Shown here piece after piece: positions 12,501-24,319 of a DNA stretch of 64,000 bases; positions within the stretch are counted from its first letter, which is position 1; each line of letters begins with the position of its first letter. Position numbers and translations under genes: made by a program. The notes beneath the pieces were generated by a model, which saw only the letters and a program-made list of their open reading frames with translations, did no database searches and was not told where the DNA came from. The DNA is from Mesocentrotus franciscanus. Its lineage: Eukaryota; Echinodermata; Echinoidea; Camarodonta; Strongylocentrotidae. The DNA is taken from NCBI GenBank assembly GCA_037976565.1, contig CP137671.1, positions 21,163,267 through 21,227,266 on the forward strand. Reading direction: 5' to 3'.

Positions 12501-15500
12501 AATCGGGGGTGCGGCCTATACAGCCCTGCGGCCTTAACGCCGGCAAATACGCAATCATTTGACAATTTGATTGCCCTTTTGTATGGAATTCCTTGTCCTC
12601 GTCGTTAAGAGAAATCCTGTTTCTAAATTCATTTAAAAGAAAGCTTGAATTATACCTGTTATCTTCTTATCAATACGTTATCATTATTTTATCAGTTGTT
12701 TTTAATTTTAATTTTCAAATTCAATACCTTTGTTTTACCTTAAAAAAAATATTCTCCACCACAATATTAATCTTGTCACTTGCTAATTCTTGGGACCATC
12801 AACCTGTCAAGCCTCAATAGGCTTTTAATAATGGCCCTTTTATTCTTCTTATTTTATATGAATTCATTTAATGTACCTTGTATTTTACCCTGAAATGCTT
12901 TCTATAATTTTTAATGTTTTGCATGTTTTTAAAACTGCATAACAAGTAAAGAATAAACTTGAACATTTAACAATAGCTGCATGTATGTAGAGAAAAAGGA
13001 TGTTTTAGCCTGGTTTGAATGTGACCTGCTATACTTCTTAACACAGGTGTAAAACATAATTTGATAACTTGCCATTGTGACTTTATAACATTAGATAAAT
13101 ACATGTATCTAAGTAACATATTTGTGAGAATAAGACAAATAGTTAAGTTTTCTTTTCTTGTTCCTGCTAATAATAATTTGAGAAAAGCTACGCAGATAAA
13201 GGGAAACATTTTAGTTTGGTTTTGAATGTGACCTGCTATAATACTTAACACAGGTGTAAACATACTTTGATAACTTGCAAGTTTGGATCAATAAAATTTA
13301 ATGAATTCATACATCCAAGTATATATTTGTGGGAATAACACAAATAATTAAGTTTTCTTTTCTTGTTCCTTTCTTCAGCTGGGTTCACCTCAAGCTGCCA
13401 TGTTTAAGGTTGGATTCTACAAGGATCATCCTGAGATCCCGGAAAGCCTCTCCAAGGCAGCCAAGGAGTTCATTCTCAGGTACGTTTTGTTCATTGTTAT
13501 ACCCAGCAGAAGAGACTAGTACTATGTTTTAAAAGGGACTCGTATTAATATAACATTTTTTGGGCTACAGGAAAATTAAAAAACATTCTAGAAGCAGTTC
13601 AAGCCATGTTTCATATGTGGTGTGCTTTGTTCAATGCAGCCACAGAAGAAGCCGTTAGAGAATTGTTGAAAAGGTTACTTAAATGATTTTGATGTAAAAA
13701 ACGGGTAATGTGCGCTCATCAATAAGCAGTGTACTGTCATATCTGAAGGGATCATCAAATTATTGCATAATTGAAGAATAGTTTTGAACAAAGACATACT
13801 CTGACAAGTTTGTTTGATTGTTTACCTGACTGCTAAGATGGCATGTGTATCCTTGTAATGAAGCAACTGCTGGACCGGCGGCTTTAAGTCCTCTCCGAGG
13901 GACTTGGTAATGAGGATTAATGCCTTACCAAAGATCACTATAGCGCATGGACTTGGTTTCCCTTGGTTTTCTCCCGGTTACAGGACCACTGCCCTACAAC
14001 TGAGCCAGCATGCCTTCTCTAGTACAAGATAAAAGCTTCAGTATACATTTGTTCACAGCTATTCTGTGATTTTGTAGTACAGTCAAACCTGCTTTAGTGA
14101 CCACCTGTCTACAAAGACCACATATGTTGTTTCCCTTGAAAATGGTTTCTTATTGTAACATGTGCTAAAGGCACCTGTACATAAAGACCACCTGCCTATA
14201 AAGACCACTTTTCTTGTCTCCCTTAGGTGGTCTTTATAGACAGGTTTCACTGTATTTTTCTATTCTTTGTTAAAATTGTTGAATATATATGTCCTTTTTT
14301 ATTTGTAGATGCTTTGAGCCAGACCCAGAGAGGAGGGCTACAGCCCATGATCTTCTTCAGGATCCATTTCTGATCAAGGGCAGGAAACTGAGCAAAAAAG
14401 GTTCAGCAGCTGATTACAGGACGGACAGAAGCATATCAAGTAGGTTCACGGATAGCAGTGTTTGCATAATAATATTAATGATGATGATGGTGATGATGAT
14501 GATAATTATGACAGTGATGATAATATTATTAATATTAATAATGATAGTGACGATGATGCTTATGATGATGATAATAATGATAATAATGATGATGATGATG
14601 ATGATGATGATGGTAATGATGCTTTTCCCATCACTAGTAACTGATCAAGGCACTATAAACCAAAACATCCAACAGTATTGAATTCATTGCCCAAATTTGA
14701 CATACATGCTGTTATGGTCAAAACTATCATTTCATCATTACTTTTATATTGTCAGTGCCAATGGTTAATCCGGGTAGCCGTCCAGAGTCTCCCCTGACCC
14801 TAGCATCGACTATGTCCAACTTCAGCGAAGCAGATGCAGCCTCCAGGTCAGTGTCAAATATATCTTTCTTTCTTTTGTTAGTCTGTTCAAGGGAGCTTTT
14901 TACGAGTTCAAATTACCATTTTAATTCGGATTTCCCTTACAGTGATTCTTTTTGTGTGTGTTTGTTTTTAAAAATTTAATTTGTTTATAATAATTTATTT
15001 GAATATCTAGAGCAATTTGTCCAGGTTCTCAGAGCTCTTTTAGAGATTTTGAGAGCTGCATGTAAACTACTCAAGACTCCTAGGGTGGTATTCTTGAAAG
15101 GGGACTAACTTTAGTCCATGGTTTAATCCTCCGACTAAGTATGGAATGCCAAGTGTCCATATGAATATGTTTTTGAATAATTTAATCTGTCACTAAATTA
15201 AAATAAAATAAGATTTAACATAATCAATAAATTACAATATAACTATGAAATAATTATGTTATCATGGTAATTTAGGGACATATCAAATTATTCAAAAATA
15301 TATTCATATGGGCACTTGGCATTCCATACTTAGTCAAAGGATTAAACCATGGACTAAAGTTAATCAGCTTTCGAGAATACCATCCCTACTTTTTAATTTC
15401 TTCAATGCTCCAAGTAGCAGACCAAACCATCACCATAAATGTACCATTATGATGAGATCAATAATATGTATTTCTTTTGCTTTGGGTCGCCTAGACTTCT

Positions 15501-18500
15501 GATTTTTGCAACTTACCTTCCTATAAAGTTTGTTGCTTATTTGGTAGTTTCATGAGAAGCGACACTGGCATCTGTATTGTGACAACAGGCTTATTCATTG
15601 GATTATTTTAGGAAAAACATCTAATATTCATATGCTCAAGAAATGCCCAGAAAAATAGATTCGTGGACAGTCAACACACATTGTGTTATCTATTAGATGT
15701 ACTGTGTTTTGGTTTATAAACCCACTGTTTATTTATAATAAGAGCTATTTTATTATTATGGTCATTATTATCTTACATTCACTTTTATTTTATAATAATT
15801 TAATAATTTGGATTTATATAGCACTTAATACGGTATATCGTCTCTTAAGGGCTTTACAAATATTATTACCCCAGTCATCGGATTTATTCATGCACAATGT
15901 GCACCATCTCCACTCCCGCTCCCTGGGGATTATTCCTACCATATGGTCACAGTGAGGGCATAGGCAATTACTAACACAAATGCTTTCGTCATCCTACTGG
16001 GTCCCCGTTACTCTCTTGGGTATTGAGCGGCAATTGTAGATTAATTCCTTGCCAAAGGACATTAGTGCCGTGTCGGGGATTGAACCACGACCTTCGAATT
16101 ACAAGCCAAGTGCTTAAACCACCCGACTACGACACTTCTACATGTTGTCTGTATGTTGTACAACTACATAATTAACGTATGTCTGTATGTTCTTTATGTT
16201 GTCTGTACTGTTGTCTATAACTACAGGTACATATATTGCTATTCAATGCCCTTGCAAAAGCATAACTGTAGTTTATGTTTGCCTTTGGTATGTTTGTGCT
16301 TATAATGGTCAATAATTTATGAAAACCCAACAGAATGCAAGATAAGCCATCCTGATAAAGCTTGAGCATTGGAAAATTGTAAGGAGAATAAAATTGTTTG
16401 ATGTAAATGCTCACATGTGCCATATTCAATGTAGAGATTTTATGATGTAAATGTACTGGGAGTAGCAAGTGCCTCCGTCAACATTGTTGTATTTCACTTT
16501 TGTGCACCTTAACTCACTTGCTGCTCCCACTCCTTTTATTATTTCATATTCTTAATATATTATGTATTTATCTCTTGCCTTTGTTTTGTATCTGTGCTGT
16601 TTATGATTGGCCAAATAAATGATAATAATAATAATGATAATATTAATAATGTTTTCATTTTTGTAAGTGGACCACCTTGTCTTTGTGCAAGTTTAATATT
16701 CACTGCAGATATTTGTCACATTAAAATCCCCAAATGACAGGATCACGCTGTAATTTCTCATCATTTTTACACTTGCGATAGTTACTACAGTTGGCCTGTG
16801 TTTACTATTTTAATAATGTGTTTTTGTATCACATATTTGTTGGGTGAATTGCCACCCAATTAGTCTATTCCCAATGTTTCCCATATGGTCTACACCCAGC
16901 CCGTCTACTATCCACATGGTCTCATAATTATTTTGTCTACTTATCATTTAGTCTAATGACCATTTAGGCTAATGGTCATTTGGTCTAATTTCCATAATCT
17001 CTAATTAGTCTACTACCCATTTGATCTATTGTTTATTTGGTCTAATATCCAGTGAGTGTAATTCCCAGTTTGGCTAATGCCCATTTCGTCTACCTTCCAT
17101 AAGGTCTAATAGTCATTTATGATTATTATTATTTATGATTAAACGAGTATTAGATCTTATGGATAGTAGACGGGCTTGGTGTAGACCATATGGGAATAGA
17201 CCAATTGGGTAGAGGACGAACTGGTTGTAGACCAAACGGCAATAAACCTATTTGTTGCACTCTCACTTTGCAGTATCAGGCTTGACAAGCGGAGATCACT
17301 TGAGCTTTTATCCCCTGGGCTTTTATCACCTGGGTGAGTTGTTGTCAATCAAATTTTTGATTTTTCTAGATTTTCTGTGACTATTTTGGCCTGAATATTA
17401 CAAAGGTAGACTACATATAGAGTACCGAAGAGTGACGTCATCCTAGCCAAGTTGTCAAGGTTGCTGGTTCAAAACATTTTTATGCTTAACAATGGTATGG
17501 GGATCACACCAGCGCCAAACTCTAAATTGGCCCTGCTCCATCCCATTGCTTTAGTGATTTTTCGTGGTGAGCCACATGCGCAGGCTCTGTTGTTTAGAAC
17601 CAGTAACCTGGACAACGAGCGAATATGATGTTAGCACTTCCGTACTCTATAAAGCTTGGTTAAACCCCCAATTTACTATGGACGGCCAAAAGGGGAAAAT
17701 TAAGAAAAAACAAGAAGAGGCAAAATATTGGTACATGTGTACAAACAAAAAACTTGTCTGTGTAATTTTTGTTGTTGCTAATTTACAAAGAGCACTTCAT
17801 ATTTAGGCATTTATTTTTCATAAACATTTTTTGTATATATTTATTTTGGGGGCCCTTTTGACCAACCATATTAAATTGGGTGCATACCATGGTTAAGGTT
17901 TAAACTCCTTTTGTGAATTTGTGCATTTTAATCTAGCTTTTTGGATAGGCAGCATGATTCATATGAAGAATTTTTATTTATTTATTTTTTTTTTTTTGGG
18001 GGGGGGGTTCACAAAATACTTATGACATCAACTTTAATTCATTTGTTTACATGCATGTATATTTACTGTAAATGCTTTTTAATCCCACAGTATGTATTCA
18101 CTCACCAGGGCCCCATTGCATAAAACTTACCATTGATGGTAACTTTGCCATCAATGGCAACTACCATGGTAACAGGGCTCAACAGCCAATCAAAATCAAG
18201 GTTTCCATGGTAGTTACCATTGATGGCAAAGTTACCATCAATGGTAAGTTTTATGCAACAGGGCCTGTACATTGTTTGCAGTATTGAATAAGAAGATGCA
18301 GAATAGGGATGTATTTGTGATTATATTTTGCCATTTTGTCTGCCATTCCCCGGCGTGTTGTGGATATCAAATGTATATTTTGGTCACTTAGTCTTGTAAG
18401 TTCCCTCTGCTCTTGTGTTTATTATTGCTACAGAGTTTGAAAACAACTTTACAGATTTGCTTTTGGGCCTTTGATCTTTTTCTGTATTGTAATTTTATGT

Positions 18501-19566
18501 CTTTAAATTCAGCATTTTATAGTCCAAATGTATAAACCTTGTGGTGTAGGGCATTTCTTAACTGCTTAAGGCCTGTGTTGTGGCATCTGTGCTGAATAGG
18601 CCATTTTCATAATGTAACCAAATTTATGCATATGCCTTTGTGAAGTGCAGATACAAACTATTTCATTCACCTCTAACAAATAAATGTATCTCAGTAGTCA
18701 GAATTCAAATTGCATAAATTAGTCATTGCTAGGTAGGACAAACATCATGGCTTGCCCTACTTAACAACACGTAATATTTACTAATCGCATTCTGACTAAT
18801 GACTATTGAGATTCAATTATTCATGACAGGTGAATTAAATAATTCATATCGACGCACATAAGTATAAATTTGGTCACATTACAAAAATGGCCTATCATAA
18901 TAAATGATGTGAATTTTCTCATTATTTGATCAATATTATGTTACAGCAGTATGAATCTTTATGACTGAGAGATAGTCACATGTTATATATATGTATATGT
19001 GCTGTTGGTAATGTCAAGGTTATATACAGTACTGTGCAATTTATACTAACAAGATTGTATAGTTCAAGTATAATCCATGCAAATATCGATGCAATATAAA
19101 TTTGCTAATGTTAAATTAAGCAACACATAGCGAATGAAGCAATACTCTGCAATACCCCCATTCGTTTTGCATGAAGTGCTTGCGAGCCCTATCTAGGTCC
19201 CTTCCTCTTTTCCGATTCACTTCAAACTTTGTAGGCATAATTTCCGGCATCCCATCAGGGTCACCAAACTCTTCGTTTCCGAAATCACTCATGTGTGACC
19301 AAAGTCATACAGTGTCTTTATCCTATCATTGCATCGTTTGCACACACCCTGCCGAATTTCATGCTCCAGTGATATAAATAGCGCCCTCAAAGTTCTGAAA
19401 ATGGCTTTCTTTCTGTGGCCGTAGTTCCATCGTGCCTGGCCAAACCCGTACCCGTTAATGCATGCATCTCGTTTTAATACGATTGCAGTTCTAGTTATGA
19501 TCATTGTCGTTTAAGTTGTTACTTCTATTTTTATTGTTTTTACTATCGTCATTATCACTATAAATA

Positions 19567-19628
<62 letters not shown>

Positions 19629-22188
19629 ATTATTATATTATTATTATTATTTATGAGTTGAGAAATATTATTTCTTTATCTCCATAGAGTGTATACCTGG
19701 CATAATTCATCTCAAAACAGGTAGAATGTATACATTTTTACATTTTTACATTTTTCTTTGAGAATTTTGAGTGAGGTGTGAAACCAAAAATATTAAATAA
19801 CATTACAAAACCGAACATTTTAGATAGCACAAATAATATAATCCTGAAGTGATTGCTGTAGGTACTCTTTTGAAGTCTTTCAAACCTAAACATATTCACT
19901 AACAATTGTATGCTTTCATTGTGTTCCCCTCTTTCACTGTGGTTTGATCATCATTTATTACTAATATGGTCCTGTTTCATTGTGTCGCAAAAACCATATG
20001 CAGGGGATTGGCAACATTTTTATCATCTTATCAATTGCTATCAATTAAAGCTAATCTTGAGCTCTGGTATGGGAATCGTATGTCGAGAGAACATGGCTAT
20101 GATTCATTCTGGATTGTTTATCCTGCAGTAGATTGATTGTTTGAACCAGTAAAATAAAAACAAATGCAAAAAAACTAACTGGAAATCATCTTCAGTAAAA
20201 ACCACAACTCTCATTTGCACATAGTGACCTGTGTTAAGCGCATGGTGTCGTGCTTACTTACCTTGATTTCCTTATCTTTCTATGCTCATTACTCAGCCCC
20301 TTTACATTTTCTACCAAAAATGGTTTGGCATATGTCATTTATTTGTAATCTTGAACATTCAGTGTAAGTTTTGTGGGATCTGTGAGAATTTGTTTCCTAT
20401 CATTATTCACTATTCACTCAAGCTTATCTTTAATTGTGAGAGAACTTCCAAGATCAGATTTAGTTATTAATAAATGAATGACTAAATGAGTTAACTTAAT
20501 AGAAGAATGAATGCTGGAATAGTGAACTAGATGATCATATTTCTAAATGAATGCACAAAACTATGCATACCAAATAAACAAAATCATAATCAAGGTTGTT
20601 ACAAAAGCATAGAGATTATTTAATATAAAATTTAGTTGGTGTGGGCTAAAAACGAATATGGAACGGTTGTATCATATTTTTTAAAATTAATTTATTTATT
20701 TATTTTATTTTTTGGGGGGAGGGGTGTTCTATGTACCTTTTTGTAGAACTCAGCATTTTGCATGTAGTTTTTGAAGTTTCCATTGACTTGCATTATTTCA
20801 TCAGTAAATCATTGAAAACATAAAATGCACACCATGTATTAAGGTAAAGAACACAAATTTCCACCGCTTTGCTTGGACAATAAGTGATATCCTTATGAAA
20901 TGATATGTATCTGCCATTCTTGAAGTGCATATATACTGAAGAAAATTCAGTGAAAAAATGTGTATATTCGTACATTGATACCCTTTTTTTGACCATTTTC
21001 TCTTAATAACCATTAGTTGTATTTTCATGTACAATAAAACCCTTTCCTTATAACTCTGGTGTTTGCTACTTTTTCCACTTTATATTTGTTAATTGGTATA
21101 CTAACTATGGGTGAGCATTGTAGATTAGACAAAATGTCAACTGTTTCCATGACAACCATATAATTGCAGTGTCATAAAGCCATAGCTTCTTGAGAGAGAT
21201 AGTTATGTCACTGGAAGTTGCTTCTGATTGGTCAGGTATTTCATGAAGCTCCAAGATAGTTCCAGCTCATACTAGAGATTGTACATGGGAGGGAACTATT
21301 TAGAGCAACATGATTTAACCTATGACCCATGTCTAGTACGCGTAGATACATGTGCGTGTCACAACTATCTCTCTCAATATGCTATGAATAAAGCTATTAG
21401 TTTGAGTTTGTCATGTGGTATCCAGAAGACGGGTTTGTTTCCTCATACTGAAAAACAGAAACTTTTCCCATGAGCCTTTTCAGGAGTAGCAAAAGTATTT
21501 CATGCTGTGAAATGATTTAATTTCGACAATGAATTTGCAGTTTGTGATATGTTTGTGGTTGTTTTGACCAACAAAATATTGTATATCATGTACAGTGTAT
21601 CAAGTAACTTATTATGAAAAACCTGCTGCAATACACTGAAATATACCGAGGAATGTATGGTTTCATCAAACAAAACAGCGAAGGTGATCAATCATAACTT
21701 ACTTCTAATCACTCTGCAGTTTCAAAATATACTCAATAAATTCCATTTTCACAACTTCACTCTGCTATTTACTCAGCGATTATGACTCCATGTATTTCTA
21801 TCCACATATTTAGCTTGTATCAATTGTTTGTAAATTATAACAGTGTATATTGATTGTATTGGATTATGTGAAGGTTTTTTTTAACATCACTATCAGAAAT
21901 GAAGACTACATTTATAGCCCATATATCATTTTAAGTTCCTAAAAGTGTTAGAAATATATATATATATATATATACTTATATATATATATTTTTGGTCACA
22001 TTTATTTGATGTTAGTTGATAAATAGCAAGATTATGACTTATTCTGCTTTGATTTTTGTCCCTCTTTAAATGGAATACCTTTCAAACGAGATGGGGTAAA
22101 TTTTGTCAGGTGACCAACATATGGAGGAGGGGCCTGTGCCATTTGATGTTTTTTTTCTTTATACAGAAATATCATTACCATCATCGTC

Positions 22189-22238
<50 letters not shown>

Positions 22239-22337
22239 CATCATCACCATCATTATCATCTCATCATCATTATCATCATCACCATCACCATCATCATCAT
22301 CATCACCATCATCATCATTATCATCATCACCATCATC

Positions 22338-22369
<32 letters not shown>

Positions 22370-22460
22370 CATCACCATCATTATCATCATCATCACCATC
22401 ATCATCACCATCATTATCATCATCGTCATCACCATCATCATCATCATCATCACCGCCATC

Positions 22461-22492
<32 letters not shown>

Positions 22493-23921
22493 CATCACCA
22501 TCACCATCATTATCATCATCTCATCATCATTATCATCATCACCATCACCATCATCATCACCATCACCATCATCATCATTATCATCATCACCATCATCATC
22601 ATCATCACCATCATCATTATCATCATCACCATCATTATCATCATCATCATCATCACCATCACCATCATCATCATCATCACCATCATTATCATCATCATCA
22701 CCATCATTATCATCATCATCATCATCATCATCATCATTATCATCATCATCACCATCATCATCATCATATGTAAAACAAATGGACAGCTGGGTGTGCACAA
22801 ATGGCATAAACCTCTGTGAAATTGTTTGGTTGTGTGCTGTCATGGGCATCGCTCATAGTGAGGGTGCTTTGTGTGTATTTTTAATGAGGTGTGAGCTGAT
22901 TTTCATTTTCAACATGTATTTCATTATAGTTCACATTTTAAGTTTTCATTTTTTTTAAAGAGGGATTTAAATCGAATATACCATGCACTCTTTTCAAGGC
23001 ACCGGTAAAATTATGGATCTTTGGTGACTAGCATAAAGGCTATATTCTTCAGGACTGGGCCCCTCAGTACTAAAAAGTGCTAGGGTAGTCACTCTAGATA
23101 ATCCATAGTTTAAACTGGAGCCCCTCAGGGCATGGTATATTTGACTATCATTATCATTATTATAATTACTTTGTATTCTGGATGCAGCAGCAGTGAAGAT
23201 GGTCTGGAGACGCCCGTCACCCCCGACAATAGGGAACAAGGTGGCTTCTACATGCTGAGGAAAGACAGCGAAAGACGGCAGACGTTGCTCACTATCATTG
23301 AAGGCGATGGGGATAAGGTGAGTGATTGTTATGAGTTTCTTCTGTTCAAATTGGCAACAGCAAAATATATATTTATGCTAAGTAAAGACAGTGAGGGAGG
23401 GCAAACTCATAATTTTCACTGGAATTGATGGAGATGGAGAGCAGGTGGTGAATTTTTATTAGTTATTCTCTTCAAATTGGCAACAACTTTGTCTTTCCAT
23501 TTTACATTCACGAGGGACTCACTGTATCATTAAACTTTGAGAAGGCAAACTGTAGTCACTATCATTGAAGAAGATGAGGACATTGTGAGTGATTTTATGA
23601 GAGGGTGAGTGAATTTCTCTCTTCAAATTGGCAACATTGACTTATGTCTATATGCTGGGGAAAGCCAGTGAGAGCCATTGCTAATCTAGGACTGAATAGA
23701 TAGATGACTTTAATATTCCATTGTTTATTTACAGATTGTGAATGAATGGATGAAGAAGCTGCAACTGAGCGGTGATAGACCACCAACCAAAATTACAACA
23801 GTAAGTATACATGTCATTTATAACAGACCCGCCATATTTCCCCTCCCCCTCTCCCTCCCACTCCCCCTCCCCCTCTCTCTCTCTCTCTCTCTCCTTCTCT
23901 CTCTCTCTCTCCCTCTCTCCT

Positions 23922-23956
<35 letters not shown>

Positions 23957-24275
23957 CCCACTCTCCTTATTCCTCTCCCTTATCTATCCTTCTCTCTGTT
24001 CTCTTATTGCATCTCTCTCTCTCTCTCTGTTTGTCTCCCCCACTCCATTTTTCTCACCATATCTTTCCCTATTTCCATTCTCTTTTGTAGCCTCTCTCTC
24101 TTCCCCCTCTCTCTCTCTATATATATATATCTCCCACTCCTCCTTATTTCTCTCCCTGTATCTATCCTTCTCTCTGTTCTCTTATTGCATCTCTCTCTCT
24201 CTCTGTGTCTCCCCCACTCCTTATTTCTCACCATATCTTTCCCTATTTCCATTCTATTTTGTAGCCTCACTCTAC

Positions 24276-24319
<44 letters not shown>

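Larger units (their letters stand above)
14847..23187 (+). other. Intron 15 of the ASK1 gene, 8.3 kb, repeat-rich
   Basis: No exon of the ASK1 protein is missing here, since exon 15 joins exon 16 in phase and in the conserved order. The intron holds foldback elements, a SINE, an (ATT)n tract and a (CAT)n tract of about 600 bases, listed separately. Remaining stretches, for example 19660-21160 and 21400-22150, show nothing recognisable beyond AT-rich sequence. Confidence 0.8.

Noticed and set aside
22056..22958. Reading frame of 300 codons rich in His, Ile, Thr and Ser
   Set aside because: It is produced by the (CAT)n microsatellite; every frame on both strands is open and none has flanking splice or family support.
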